Below, piece after piece: positions 42,714-51,083 of a stretch of 64,000 nucleotides of DNA (positions within the stretch are counted from its first letter, which is position 1; the number at the start of each line of letters is the position of its first letter). The notes beneath the pieces are model-generated. The model saw only the letters and a list, made by a program, of their open reading frames with translations, was not told the DNA's origin and did no database searches. The stretch is from the NCBI RefSeq assembly GCF_020164585.1, contig NZ_JAIQZF010000007.1, positions 1-64,000 on the forward strand, in the 5' to 3' direction. The DNA is from Psychroflexus curvus (GTDB lineage Bacteria; Bacteroidota; Bacteroidia; Flavobacteriales; Flavobacteriaceae). The position numbers were made by a program, and so were the translations under genes.

Positions 42714-43291
42714 AAAAAGTAGGCCTTTACTTTGGGACGTTCAATCCGTTTCATATTGGACATTTGGTCATTGCTAATCATTTGGCGGAGCACACAGATC
42801 TGGATGAAGTCTGGTTAGTGATTACCCCTCAAAGTCCTTTTAAGAAAAAGAACAATCTTTTGGAAAATCATCACCGATATGAGCTGGTATATCGAGCGAC
42901 AGAATCTTACGAAAAGCTGAAGCCCTGCGATGTTGAATTCAAGTTGCCTCAACCCAATTACACTTCCAAAACCTTGGCAGAACTGAAAGACTCACATCCC
43001 GATAAGGATTTTGCATTGATTATGGGAGAAGACAATTTGGTGAATTTTCACAAGTGGAAAAATTATGAAAGCATCCTGGAACATCACGACATTTACGTGT
43101 GCCCCAGACAAACCACTATTGAAATTCCTGAGCAGTTTCAAAACAATCCCAAAATACATACAACAGACACGCCTGTCATGGAAATTTCATCTACTTTAAT
43201 AAGAAAGATGATAAAATCTGGTAAAAACGTGGCGCCTTTGCTCCAGCACAGAGTTTGGGAATATATCGACGAAATGAATTTTTACAGATAA
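42710..43291 (+). CDS. nadD: Nicotinate-nucleotide adenylyltransferase, 193 aa
   Basis: The enzyme adenylates nicotinate mononucleotide in NAD synthesis. The nucleotidyltransferase opening GTFNPFHIGHLVIA holds the (H/T)xGH motif (HIGH). Substrate loop VITPQSPFKK and the late EISSTLIRKMIKSG (ISSTxIR) motif are complete. It overlaps gmk by 4 bp and is the last gene of the yicC operon. About 125 bp, without a clear terminator, separate it from the glycerol-3-phosphate dehydrogenase gene. Confidence 0.94.
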   Translation: MKKVGLYFGTFNPFHIGHLVIANHLAEHTDLDEVWLVITPQSPFKKKNNLLENHHRYELVYRATESYEKLKPCDVEFKLPQPNYTSKTLAELKDSHPDKDFALIMGEDNLVNFHKWKNYESILEHHDIYVCPRQTTIEIPEQFQNNPKIHTTDTPVMEISSTLIRKMIKSGKNVAPLLQHRVWEYIDEMNFYR

Positions 43292-43416
43292 ATCTGTTCT
43301 CAGGTGCCTTTAAATCTTTGTTAATACGAATTAAAAACTACTTTTATTTATCAAGTTTTGAATTGAAAATCAATCTTAAAAAGATTGAAGAATAAAATTT
43401 TTAAAAGACAAACCCT

Positions 43417-44424
43417 ATGACAAATCCTAATCCAAATTTTGGAGTTATCGGCAGCGGAAGCTGGGCGACAGCCATTGTGAAGATGCTTTGCGAAAATGTA
43501 CCGGAAGTAAATTGGTACATCAGAAAACAGGAAGTTATAGATTATATTGAGAAGGAACACCACAATCCCAACTACCTCAGCGCTGTTGAATTTAACCCTA
43601 AACAAATCAAATTATCCGATAATATTGATAAGGTAATTGAACTGTCTGATATTTTAATTTTTGTGGTGCCTTCTGCTTTTTTAAAGAAGGAACTCGATAA
43701 GATTAGTGTTGATATTACAGACAAAATCATCTTCAGTGCGATCAAAGGCATTGTACCCGAATCTCAGCTTTTGGTGGGAGAGCACTTCAATAAGGAATAC
43801 GATATTCCTTTTGAAAGAATTGGTGTGATCACTGGTCCTTGTCATGCAGAAGAAGTGGCCCTGGAACGCTTGTCTTACTTAACGATTGCCTGCGCCAACG
43901 AGGGGCATGCCAATACTCTTGCTCAGTACCTGAGCAGCGAATACATCAAATGCAACGTCTCTGAGGACATCATAGGCACCGAATATGCTGCCGTGCTCAA
44001 AAACATTTATGCCATAGCTGCAGGCATTGCACATGGTCTGGGGTATGGAGATAACTTCCAAAGCGTGCTAATGAGTAATGCCATAAGGGAGATGAAACGC
44101 TTTATCAAAAAACGCTATAAAATGAAACGCAACATCAATGATTCCGCCTATTTAGGGGATTTACTGGTTACGGGATATTCTGTCTTTAGTCGAAATCGCT
44201 ATTTTGGAAACATGATAGGAAAAGGATATACGGTGAAAAGCGCTCAAATGGAAATGAGTATGGTCGCAGAAGGCTATTATGCTACTAACTCTGCCTATGA
44301 AATGAGCAAATCTTTTGGGAAAAAGAAGGCAAAAACTCCTATCATAAATGCGGTTTACAAAGTCTTATACGAGGGGAAAAATCCAAAAAAAATCTTCGAA
44401 AATTTAGCTGATAAGCTTAACTAA
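43417..44424 (+). CDS. gpsA: NAD(P)H-dependent glycerol-3-phosphate dehydrogenase, 335 aa
   Basis: GpsA reduces dihydroxyacetone phosphate to sn-glycerol 3-phosphate for phospholipids. The Rossmann motif is IGSGSWATAI. Later signatures include FSAIKGIVPESQLLVGE, GPCHAEEVALERLSYLTIA and the catalytic lysine region AVLKNIYAIAAGIAHGLGYGDN. Near the C terminus, YLGDLLVTGYSVFSRNRYFG matches the family. Length is typical. The EamA-type transporter gene begins 12 bp later and is likely co-transcribed. Confidence 0.93.
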   Translation: MTNPNPNFGVIGSGSWATAIVKMLCENVPEVNWYIRKQEVIDYIEKEHHNPNYLSAVEFNPKQIKLSDNIDKVIELSDILIFVVPSAFLKKELDKISVDITDKIIFSAIKGIVPESQLLVGEHFNKEYDIPFERIGVITGPCHAEEVALERLSYLTIACANEGHANTLAQYLSSEYIKCNVSEDIIGTEYAAVLKNIYAIAAGIAHGLGYGDNFQSVLMSNAIREMKRFIKKRYKMKRNINDSAYLGDLLVTGYSVFSRNRYFGNMIGKGYTVKSAQMEMSMVAEGYYATNSAYEMSKSFGKKKAKTPIINAVYKVLYEGKNPKKIFENLADKLN

Positions 44425-44436
44425 TTATTTTTTTAC

Positions 44437-45336
44437 ATGAATTCAATTTTGAAAGGTGGCATTTTGGTTGCCCTGGGCGCTTCCTGCTATGGTTTACTCA
44501 CCACTTTTGTCAAACTGGCTTATGAAGAGCATTATACGGTTTATGAAGTTACTTTTTCTCAGATCCTCATCGGTTTCGTTGCCTTAATGATTTTGAATCT
44601 TTTTCTAAAAAAGAAAAAACCACCCATCACAGATCCGAAGTTGAGGCGTAAAACTATTTTCTACCTCATCCTCGCCGGAACGTCTCTGGGCTTCACCAGT
44701 ATATTTTATTACCTGGCTATACAATATATTACCGTGTCTGTAGGTATCGTTTTACTCATGCAAAGCGTATGGATAGGAGTTGTTCTGGACAGCATCATCA
44801 ACAAGATAAAACCCACTAAAATCAAAATCATTTCTGTGGTTCTTATCTTGATAGGAACCGTTCTCGCTGCAGATTTATTGATCGAGGAACAACAGGTAAG
44901 TCTGGCAGGTATCGGCTTTGGGATCTTGGCCGCCTTGTCCTACACCATCACAATTATGACTTCCAATAGCGTTGGTACGCAATACCACCCTATCACCAGA
45001 AGCAAATGGATGATGCTGGGCGGGCTCATCGTTGTTTCCGTGATTACTTTACCAGAACTTATCGAGTATATGGATTTTGGTATTTTCATGCTTTGGGGAC
45101 CTGTTTTAGCCTTGTTTGGCACCATTCTGCCTCCCTTGTTTTTTACAGCAGGCATGCCCAAAATAAACGTTGGCCTGGGCGCTATCATCTCTTCCATAGA
45201 ACTTCCGGTAGCGGTGCTGATGGGCTACTTTGTTCTGCATGAAGATCAAAATATTTATAAGTGGGTTGGAATACTTCTGATTTTGTCCTCGATAGTCCTT
45301 ATGAACTTAAAGAAAGTTCAGAAAGAGCCGTTATAA
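44437..45336 (+). CDS. EamA-family (DMT superfamily) membrane transporter, 299 aa
   Basis: About ten membrane helices are arranged as two repeated five-helix EamA domains (about 1-140 and 150-290). The first opens GGILVALGASCYGLLTTFVKLA and the second GIGFGILAALSYTITIMTS. Members export or import amino acids, nucleosides or other metabolites; the substrate here cannot be told. It follows the glycerol-3-phosphate dehydrogenase gene by 12 bp. It ends 8 bp from the stop of a convergent small gene, with no terminator hairpin between them. Confidence 0.85.
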   Translation: MNSILKGGILVALGASCYGLLTTFVKLAYEEHYTVYEVTFSQILIGFVALMILNLFLKKKKPPITDPKLRRKTIFYLILAGTSLGFTSIFYYLAIQYITVSVGIVLLMQSVWIGVVLDSIINKIKPTKIKIISVVLILIGTVLAADLLIEEQQVSLAGIGFGILAALSYTITIMTSNSVGTQYHPITRSKWMMLGGLIVVSVITLPELIEYMDFGIFMLWGPVLALFGTILPPLFFTAGMPKINVGLGAIISSIELPVAVLMGYFVLHEDQNIYKWVGILLILSSIVLMNLKKVQKEPL

Positions 45337-45344
45337 GTCAACAT

Positions 45345-45746
45345 CTACTCCGCTATAATTCCTTTTGAAGTTAGCAGCGGCAATGCTTTGATGTCTTTAG
45401 ATTTCAAGCTGTATTTAGGAAATTTGAAATCCTTGTGCATCAGTTTCCCGTTAAGAAAATAAGTGACCTGAAATATATTATCGACTTCCAGCACATCCTC
45501 GTGAAGAAATTCAAGCTTAGCGATAGATTTAGCTGGTAAGACTTCTAATTTTTTTCTGAGTACAGAAGTGGTTTTTGTTTTGCTTTCCCCTTTAGACACC
45601 ACCAAAACGGTTTCTAAAGCTTCAGTAGTATCATTGACGAGGTATATGGTCCACTCTTCCACTTTGAAGATTGAATTATACTCAAAAGCGGCAACCACGT
45701 AAACATGTTCAACTTCTGGAATATGGTTATCGATGTCTTTTTTCAT
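45345..45746 (-). CDS. Unrecognised cytoplasmic protein, 133 aa
   Basis: I do not recognise this family. The protein has no signal peptide or membrane segment and alternates short beta-like strands (HVYVVAAFEYNSIF, WTIYLVNDTTEALETVLVVS), consistent with a small beta-sandwich. It is mildly acidic at the N terminus and lysine-rich in the middle. Codon use looks like its neighbours. It lies alone between a convergent transporter and 650 bp of repeat-bearing intergenic DNA. Length and frame are intact, so it is probably a real gene; function unknown. Confidence 0.65.
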   Translation of the reverse strand: MKKDIDNHIPEVEHVYVVAAFEYNSIFKVEEWTIYLVNDTTEALETVLVVSKGESKTKTTSVLRKKLEVLPAKSIAKLEFLHEDVLEVDNIFQVTYFLNGKLMHKDFKFPKYSLKSKDIKALPLLTSKGIIAE

Positions 45747-46392
45747 GATATATAGTGTGTAAAAGTGGTTATAGTAAAGTTGTCTCGACTGCCACCCTCA
45801 GTGTTGAGGACAAGCTTCTACTATTGACTTTTTTGTGTAATTAACTCGTTTTTAGATACTTATTTTCCCTTGAGGGAAATGCCGATAGGCAAAGGGTGTT
45901 AACGCGAAATGAACTTCATTCTACTAAACACCCTCCTCTCCCGATAGCTATCGGGACTCCTTTAAGGGAGGAAGCTAAGTCGTAGTTTAGATTAAAATTA
46001 TAGCTTTATCCTCACATTCCATTAAATGAAATCCTAAAATTTCCAGAGACTCGATATGACATTTTATTCAAGGCTTCGACTCCAGTTTAACCTGAATTTG
46101 TCAAAAGGACTAATCAGTCTATTTTAAGCATTGAAAAAAATTACTTCACGCGAACCTGCCTTCGTGCCATTGGCAGGCAGGCCTGCCTTTGTGTCACTTG
46201 AACAGACAGGGTTCGCAAAGAGAAAACGAAAAGCGACGCAAATTGTTGATAAGCATCGATTTATAAATTCACGGCCTTTGCGAAAAGCTTAGCGGTCTTG
46301 GCGTGAAAAACTTATGTAACATACTGAGAATAGATTATTTATAACTTGTAGGTGAAAACATAATAGATACTGATTAGTTACATCAGTTTTAG
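45747..46392. other. Repeat-bearing intergenic region downstream of pheS
   Basis: No ORF is supported. A C-rich/G-rich inverted pair with CCCGATAGCTATCGGGA in its centre lies at about 45940-45972. A larger hairpin spans 46149-46217 (GCGAACCTG with CAGGGTTCGC), enclosing the palindrome GGCAGGCAGGCCTGCC (46172-46187). The GCGAAAAGCTTAGCGGTCTTGGCGTG stretch near 46280-46305 resembles common flavobacterial intergenic text. Confidence 0.55.
46149..46217. repeat. Long imperfect hairpin with GGCAGG palindrome
   Basis: GCGAACCTG (from 46150) and CAGGGTTCGC (ending near 46217) form the outer stem with one bulged G. GGCAGGCAGGCCTGCC (46172-46187) forms an inner palindrome related to the hairpin at 749-776. 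Confidence 0.5.
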
Positions 46393-47415
46393 TTAAAATG
46401 TAGATTTAAACTGCTCAAGAAAACGAATATCATTTTCGTAAAACATACGAATGTCTCCAATTTGATACAACAACATGGCTATGCGTTCTATGCCCATACC
46501 AAAAGCAAAACCGCTGTATTCTTTCGGGTCGATATTACAATTTCTTAACACATTGGGATCTACCATACCACAGCCCATAATTTCCAGCCAGCCTGTTCCT
46601 TTAGTAATTCTATAGTCCGTTTCTGTTTCGAGACCCCAGTAAATATCCACTTCTGCACTTGGCTCTGTAAAGGGGAAATAAGAAGGTCTTAATCTGATTT
46701 TTGACTTTCCAAATAGCTCTTTGGTGAAATAAATCAAAGTTTGTTTCAGGTCTTTAAAGGACACCTCTTTATCGATGTACAAACCTTCCACCTGATGAAA
46801 AATACAATGAGATCGCGATGAAATATCTTCATTCCTGAAGACTCTCCCGGGAGAAATCGTCCGGATGGGTGGCGTGTTGTTTTCCATATAGCGTACCTGT
46901 ACACTAGAGGTATGCGTTCTCAACAAGATATCCTTAGGATCGGTTTGGATAAAAAAGGTATCCTGCATATCTCTTGCCGGATGGTATTCCGGCAAATTTA
47001 AGGCAGTGAAATTATGCCAGTCATCTTCGATTTCTGGACCTTCAGAAACATTGAAGCCAATGTTGGAAAAGATTTCTGTAATTCTGTTTTTGACTAAAGA
47101 GATAGGATGTCTTGCTCCAATTTGTAAAGGTTCTCCAGGTCTGGTGAGGTCGCCGTAAATACCTTTATCCTCTATATTGGAAGCGATTTCCAGTTTTAGC
47201 TGATCAACTTTTTCCTGAGCTGAAATCTTTAACTGATTGATGGTCTTACCAAATTCTTTTTTTTGTTCATTAGGTACATTTTTGAATTCTGCAAAAAACG
47301 CATTAAGAATTCCTTTTTTCCCTAAATACTGTATCCTGAATTGCTCAACATCTTCAGCATTATCTGCTGTAAAGCGTTCAACCTCATCGATATATCCCTT
47401 TATCTTATCTATCAT
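46393..47415 (-). CDS. pheS: Phenylalanine-tRNA ligase alpha subunit, 340 aa
   Basis: PheS is the catalytic subunit that charges tRNA-Phe, working with PheT (not in this window). An N-terminal coiled-coil tRNA-binding arm (about 1-85) is followed by the class II core. Motif 2 is around [26 protein letters not shown], the Phe-binding pocket region ENTGTGWLE-like, and motif 3 [13 protein letters not shown]. It has a full consensus promoter on the minus strand (47466-47438). It may matter for the upstream aromatic operon, because charging of tRNA-Phe is what the attenuator would sense. Confidence 0.96.
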   Translation of the reverse strand: MIDKIKGYIDEVERFTADNAEDVEQFRIQYLGKKGILNAFFAEFKNVPNEQKKEFGKTINQLKISAQEKVDQLKLEIASNIEDKGIYGDLTRPGEPLQIGARHPISLVKNRITEIFSNIGFNVSEGPEIEDDWHNFTALNLPEYHPARDMQDTFFIQTDPKDILLRTHTSSVQVRYMENNTPPIRTISPGRVFRNEDISSRSHCIFHQVEGLYIDKEVSFKDLKQTLIYFTKELFGKSKIRLRPSYFPFTEPSAEVDIYWGLETETDYRITKGTGWLEIMGCGMVDPNVLRNCNIDPKEYSGFAFGMGIERIAMLLYQIGDIRMFYENDIRFLEQFKSTF

Positions 47416-47437
47416 GGCATTTGGTAAAATGAATTGG

Positions 47438-47466
47438 CAAATTTAGAAAAAATAGACTGTTTCCAA
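47438..47466 (-). promoter_or_regulatory. Bacteroidota-type promoter of pheS
   Basis: Reading the minus strand, TTG (47466-47464) and TAAATTTG (47445-47438) are separated by 18 nt, 22 bp before the pheS ATG. Confidence 0.6.
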
Positions 47467-47497
47467 CTTAGAAAATCTATTATTTAAATAGTACTGC

Positions 47498-47851
47498 TTA
47501 CTCGATGTACTCTCGCTTTAAAAAGTAGCTCACCAGAGCTTCTTTCATCAGGACGGTTTGTTCGCCGGCTTTAAGCGCTGGCAGCTTAGAGGTGTTCGTA
47601 AAATGGGGCCAGCCCTCTTCATCGATAAAGTCAAATTCATAAAATCCGTAAGGCTCCAAAAGTGTACATATGGCGATGTGCATCAAATTGATCTTGTCAT
47701 CTTTTTTGAACTTAGCCTGTGGCTTCCCAAGTTCCTGTACGCCTACCATATAAATAATGGCATCCAGTTCCATTTGCTCTCCATCTGCAAATTGATTGGA
47801 CAGCTTATTTTGAAGGCTTTCCCAGCGTGTTTTAAGTAACTCATCTCTCAT
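47498..47851 (-). CDS. Unrecognised small cytoplasmic protein, 117 aa
   Basis: I do not recognise a named family. The protein is predicted soluble, mixed alpha/beta, with an amphipathic N-terminal helix (LLKTRWESLQNKLSNQF), a central KKDDKINLMHIAICTLLEPYGFY segment and a hydrophobic-charged C terminus. No signal peptide, metal motif or transmembrane segment is seen. It lies upstream of pheS on the same strand, but pheS has its own promoter in the gap. Its start is 45 bp from that of divergent cvpA. It appears to be an ordinary intact conserved-hypothetical gene. Confidence 0.7.
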   Translation of the reverse strand: MRDELLKTRWESLQNKLSNQFADGEQMELDAIIYMVGVQELGKPQAKFKKDDKINLMHIAICTLLEPYGFYEFDFIDEEGWPHFTNTSKLPALKAGEQTVLMKEALVSYFLKREYIE

Positions 47852-47883
47852 GCTACAAAGGTACTCGCTTTAACCGAATTGAT

Positions 47884-47891
47884 TATATTTG
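47884..47891 (+). promoter_or_regulatory. -7 element immediately before cvpA
   Basis: TATATTTG is an exact TAnnTTTG match ending 5 bp before the preferred ATG. If used, the message would begin at or within the start codon (near-leaderless). It may be coincidental. Confidence 0.3.
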
Positions 47892-47896
47892 ACAAC

Positions 47897-48418
47897 ATGA
47901 ATGTAATAGATATTATTCTTGGGGTTTTACTCCTGCTCGGTTTTATAAGGGGATTTCAAAAGGGATTCATCATAGAACTAGCAGGGATTGTCGCCTTACT
48001 GGCAGGCATATTTGGCGGTCTTGAATACGGCTATATCGCTGAAGGTTATCTTGAAAAATGGACCGACTGGTCGCCCTCAGGTATTGAGATTGCCAGCTTT
48101 TTTATTGTGTTTATCGGCATAGTTATTTTGGTTTCAGTCATTGCCAAAATCTTAACGACCATCGTACACAGCATAGCTCTGGGCTTGATCAACCGAATTT
48201 TCGGAGCTCTGTTTGGCGTCATCAAAACCGGACTTTTTATTTTTATTTTGCTTCTTATTTTCGATTACGTCAATGGTGATGGCAGATTTGTTTCAGAAAC
48301 AAAATTAGAGGATTCTGTGGTGGTTACCACCATTCGAGAATTGAGCTCCACACTGCTTCCCTCTTTAGAAGAGTTGCTGGATGAAAGTGAGCTTTTGAAC
48401 GGAAACGAAGAGGCATAA
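47897..48418 (+). CDS. CvpA-family membrane protein, 173 aa
   Basis: Four hydrophobic segments (about residues 3-22, 25-45, 58-85 and 98-122) form the CvpA core, opening with the typical MNVIDIILGVLLLLGFIRGFQKGF. The C-terminal tail (about 135-173) is acidic and soluble. CvpA proteins were named for colicin V production, and in several bacteria they affect envelope robustness and purF expression. The biochemical role is unclear. A frame-opening TTG lies six codons upstream, but the ATG at 47897 matches the usual family start. The transcript ends near the hairpin at 48418-48445. Confidence 0.85.
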   Translation: MNVIDIILGVLLLLGFIRGFQKGFIIELAGIVALLAGIFGGLEYGYIAEGYLEKWTDWSPSGIEIASFFIVFIGIVILVSVIAKILTTIVHSIALGLINRIFGALFGVIKTGLFIFILLLIFDYVNGDGRFVSETKLEDSVVVTTIRELSSTLLPSLEELLDESELLNGNEEA

Positions 48419-48445
48419 AAAAACCCTCAAACAAAATTTGAGGGT
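48418..48445 (-). terminator. Terminator of the SulP/carbonic anhydrase unit
   Basis: A 10-bp stem (AACCCTCAAA / TTTGAGGGTT, 48422-48445) has its T run on the minus strand (48424-48418), so it ends the carbonic anhydrase message. It lacks a T run for plus-strand cvpA but may still shield it. Confidence 0.75.
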
Positions 48446-48471
48446 TGGAACTTAAATAATAAATAAAGTGA

Positions 48472-49098
48472 TTAAGAAAGCAATTCTACTTCACCTGTTT
48501 GAAGGGAATACACCCCTCCTACTATTTTGATTTCTCCTTTTTCTTCCATGCTTTTTAAGATTGGGCTTTTTTCTCTTACCCTGTCCATAGTCAGTTCTAC
48601 GTTCTTTTGAACTACCTTATGTACAAAATCTTTATTAGAAGAATCTCTTTTTCCATCGGTCTTTACAGCTTCTACTGCTGGTTTGATATTGCTTAGCAAA
48701 TGAGTGATATTACCCAATTCAACGCCATCGCAGGCAGCACTTACTGCTCCGCAACTTTCGTGACCTAGTACAAAAACGAGCTTACTCCCAGCTACTTTAC
48801 AGGCATATTCCATGCTGCCCAGTATGTCTGTGTTTTCAAAATTACCTGCAACTCTGGCTACAAATATATCACCGATTCCCTGATCCAGGACTGTCTCTAC
48901 AGGCACTCTACTATCTACACAAGATAAAACCACAGCTTTTGGATATTGACCACCAGTTGCGCTTACTTTCATAGCGTTATAATCCCTTGAATGGAAATCT
49001 TCTGAAGTAAATCGCTTATTACCTTCCATAAGGTCTTTTAATACCTCGTCTGGCGTTAAAGCTTCCTGTTCTTGTTTTGTTATTATCTTTTTAAGCAT
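48472..49098 (-). CDS. Beta-carbonic anhydrase, 208 aa
   Basis: It interconverts CO2 and bicarbonate. The zinc ligands are visible: Cys60 in VVLSCVDSRVP (with the Asp62-Arg64 dyad), and His113 and Cys116 in VLGHESCGAVS. No signal peptide is seen, so it is cytoplasmic. It begins 2 bp after the SulP gene ends. Pairing of a SulP transporter with a carbonic anhydrase suggests bicarbonate import coupled to hydration and pH balance. It is followed by a terminator at 48418-48445. Confidence 0.93.
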   Translation of the reverse strand: MLKKIITKQEQEALTPDEVLKDLMEGNKRFTSEDFHSRDYNAMKVSATGGQYPKAVVLSCVDSRVPVETVLDQGIGDIFVARVAGNFENTDILGSMEYACKVAGSKLVFVLGHESCGAVSAACDGVELGNITHLLSNIKPAVEAVKTDGKRDSSNKDFVHKVVQKNVELTMDRVREKSPILKSMEEKGEIKIVGGVYSLQTGEVELLS

Positions 49099-49100
49099 GA

Positions 49101-50669
49101 TTAGTTGTATTTTGAATTTATATTGAAAAATTTACTGTATTCCTTCGGATTTTCAAATTCTCCGAGTTCTGATATGATGTTGATATTGATATTTCTGTTT
49201 TCCGCTTTGATAGCAAAGTCTTCAAGAATTTCTAAGACATCATAGTCTAAATATTTAGACTTTCTAATATCAATGGTAAGGTTAGAATTTTCTGAAATAT
49301 CATTTAATGTTTTAAGAATAGCTCCCTTATTGAAAAAAGTTACTTCTTCAGCGAAGGTCATTTTAATCGATTTTTTTACGCCTTCTTTTTCTTCAATGTG
49401 AAGGAAGTGAGAGTTTTTTAAACTGTTGTATAAAACTGTAAGCAAACCAGAAACCAGTCCTAGTCCGATACCGATAAGTAAATCTCCAAAAACAATTCCA
49501 GCGACAGTAATAATAAAAGGTAGAAATTGAGCTTTACCTAATTTATAAGATTTGATGAAAAGTGAAGGCTTTGCTAATTTATATCCAACGATTAGTAAAA
49601 CACCCGCCAATACAGCCAAAGGAATAAGATTGAGTAAATCTGGTATAAAGACTACAGCAAGCAATAGCCACAAGGCATGTAATATAGCCGACATTTTTGT
49701 TCGTCCTCCCGATTGTATATTGGCAGAACTCCTTACAATCACCTGAGTTACTGGCAGACCACCTATAAATCCGGAGACCATATTTCCAGTTCCCTGAGCA
49801 AGTAATTCCCGATTGGTAGGAGTTACTCGTTTTCGCGGGTCAAGTTTATCTGTTGCCTCTACACTGAGCAAAGTTTCTAAACTCGCTACTATGGCAATGG
49901 TGATCCCAACAATCCACACCTGACTAGAGGTAATGATTGAAAAATCCGGGAAGGTGAACTGACTTACAAAGTCAGAAAAATTATCTGGTACCGGAACGGT
50001 AACCAGGTTTGAATCTGATATTCCTAAAACACTTGAGTCATCTATAAAGAGTTTGTATAATACCCCTACAACTACTGCAACCAAAGGTCCCGGAATAATT
50101 TTGAAAATGCTGTGTTTTTTCTCAAGAACATTGGACCAAAGCATCATGATAGCAATACTGAGAATAGTAATTGTTAATGTGCCTAAAGAAAGCTGTTCCC
50201 AGCCTAAAATCACATTATCTAATAAGACTTCCAGGTTGTAATCAAAAAATCGGTAATCATCCGGCAATCCAAATGCCACTGAAAACTGTTTAAGAAAAAT
50301 AATGATCCCTATTCCCGCCAGCATTCCTTTTATAACAGAAGAAGGAAAATAATAGCCTATGACTCCAGCTTTAAGAAAGCCTAAAAGGATTTGAATGACT
50401 CCACCAATAACGACGGCAACAAGAAAATACTCGTATTTTCCAAGGCTTGCAATAGCCCCTAACACAATAACTGCAAGTCCTGCAGCAGGACCACTTACAC
50501 CCACAGAAGAACCACTAAGGGCCCCGACCACGATTCCTCCAACGATTCCTGCAATTAGTCCTGAAAAAAGTGGTGCTCCACTGGCTAAAGCAATACCCAG
50601 ACATAAAGGTAGAGCTACAAAGAAAACAACTATACTAGCTGGTATGTCTTTATTTAAATGTTTAAACAT
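49101..50669 (-). CDS. SulP-family anion permease with STAS domain, 522 aa
   Basis: An inner-membrane transporter with about 12-14 helices beginning DIPASIVVFFVALPLCLGIA, the SulP start, and containing GFIGGLPVTQVIVRSSAN, the SulP core signature. A C-terminal STAS-like domain (about 420-520; EEVTFFNKGAILKTLNDI) completes it. The adjacent carbonic anhydrase points to bicarbonate as substrate, although sulfate cannot be ruled out. The ATG at 50669 is preferred over one nine codons upstream (50696) because the family usually starts MFKHL. A small exported protein gene lies 65 bp upstream of this start. Confidence 0.9.
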   Translation of the reverse strand: MFKHLNKDIPASIVVFFVALPLCLGIALASGAPLFSGLIAGIVGGIVVGALSGSSVGVSGPAAGLAVIVLGAIASLGKYEYFLVAVVIGGVIQILLGFLKAGVIGYYFPSSVIKGMLAGIGIIIFLKQFSVAFGLPDDYRFFDYNLEVLLDNVILGWEQLSLGTLTITILSIAIMMLWSNVLEKKHSIFKIIPGPLVAVVVGVLYKLFIDDSSVLGISDSNLVTVPVPDNFSDFVSQFTFPDFSIITSSQVWIVGITIAIVASLETLLSVEATDKLDPRKRVTPTNRELLAQGTGNMVSGFIGGLPVTQVIVRSSANIQSGGRTKMSAILHALWLLLAVVFIPDLLNLIPLAVLAGVLLIVGYKLAKPSLFIKSYKLGKAQFLPFIITVAGIVFGDLLIGIGLGLVSGLLTVLYNSLKNSHFLHIEEKEGVKKSIKMTFAEEVTFFNKGAILKTLNDISENSNLTIDIRKSKYLDYDVLEILEDFAIKAENRNININIISELGEFENPKEYSKFFNINSKYN

Positions 50670-50734
50670 AAAAATATTTGAAATGGTGCTTTTCATAAAA
50701 AAGCACTTAGATTTATAAATTGAAATTGAAATGA

Positions 50735-51034
50735 TTAAATGAAATAATTCAATTTAAAATCTGGAGGGGGAGATACTATTTTCTGATAAATAGTTTTGTA
50801 GCTTAATGTGTAGTGTGGTAGAAATCTTGAATAGCTGGAATCTAAAGAACTAACAGCCTTGTCTGATTTATGAAAAAGATATTCGCTAAATGAGACACTA
50901 TTTTCTTCTGAATTTTCTTCTTCATTTAAGTTTATAAAAAAAGAAACATCACCATTACCTTGTAAGGTCAGAATAGTAGGAGTTACCAAAAGATTGGTAA
51001 AAGAAAAAACAAGTATAAATAATTTTAATCTCAT
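50735..51034 (-). CDS. Small exported protein of unknown function, 99 aa
   Basis: The N terminus (LKLFILVFSFTNLLVTPTILTLQG) looks like a signal peptide or membrane anchor. The rest (about 25-99) is acidic early (NEEENSEENS), with a C-terminal part rich in aromatic residues and serine and ending KLNYFI. No family is recognised. It is on the same strand as, and just upstream of, the SulP-carbonic anhydrase pair, so it may be co-expressed with the transporter. Such small partners could modulate a transporter, but this is conjecture. Confidence 0.55.
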   Translation of the reverse strand: MRLKLFILVFSFTNLLVTPTILTLQGNGDVSFFINLNEEENSEENSVSFSEYLFHKSDKAVSSLDSSYSRFLPHYTLSYKTIYQKIVSPPPDFKLNYFI

Positions 51035-51083
51035 ATATCAGGCAAATATATGGATTAATTGGTAACTCTTTCAATACCTCTTG

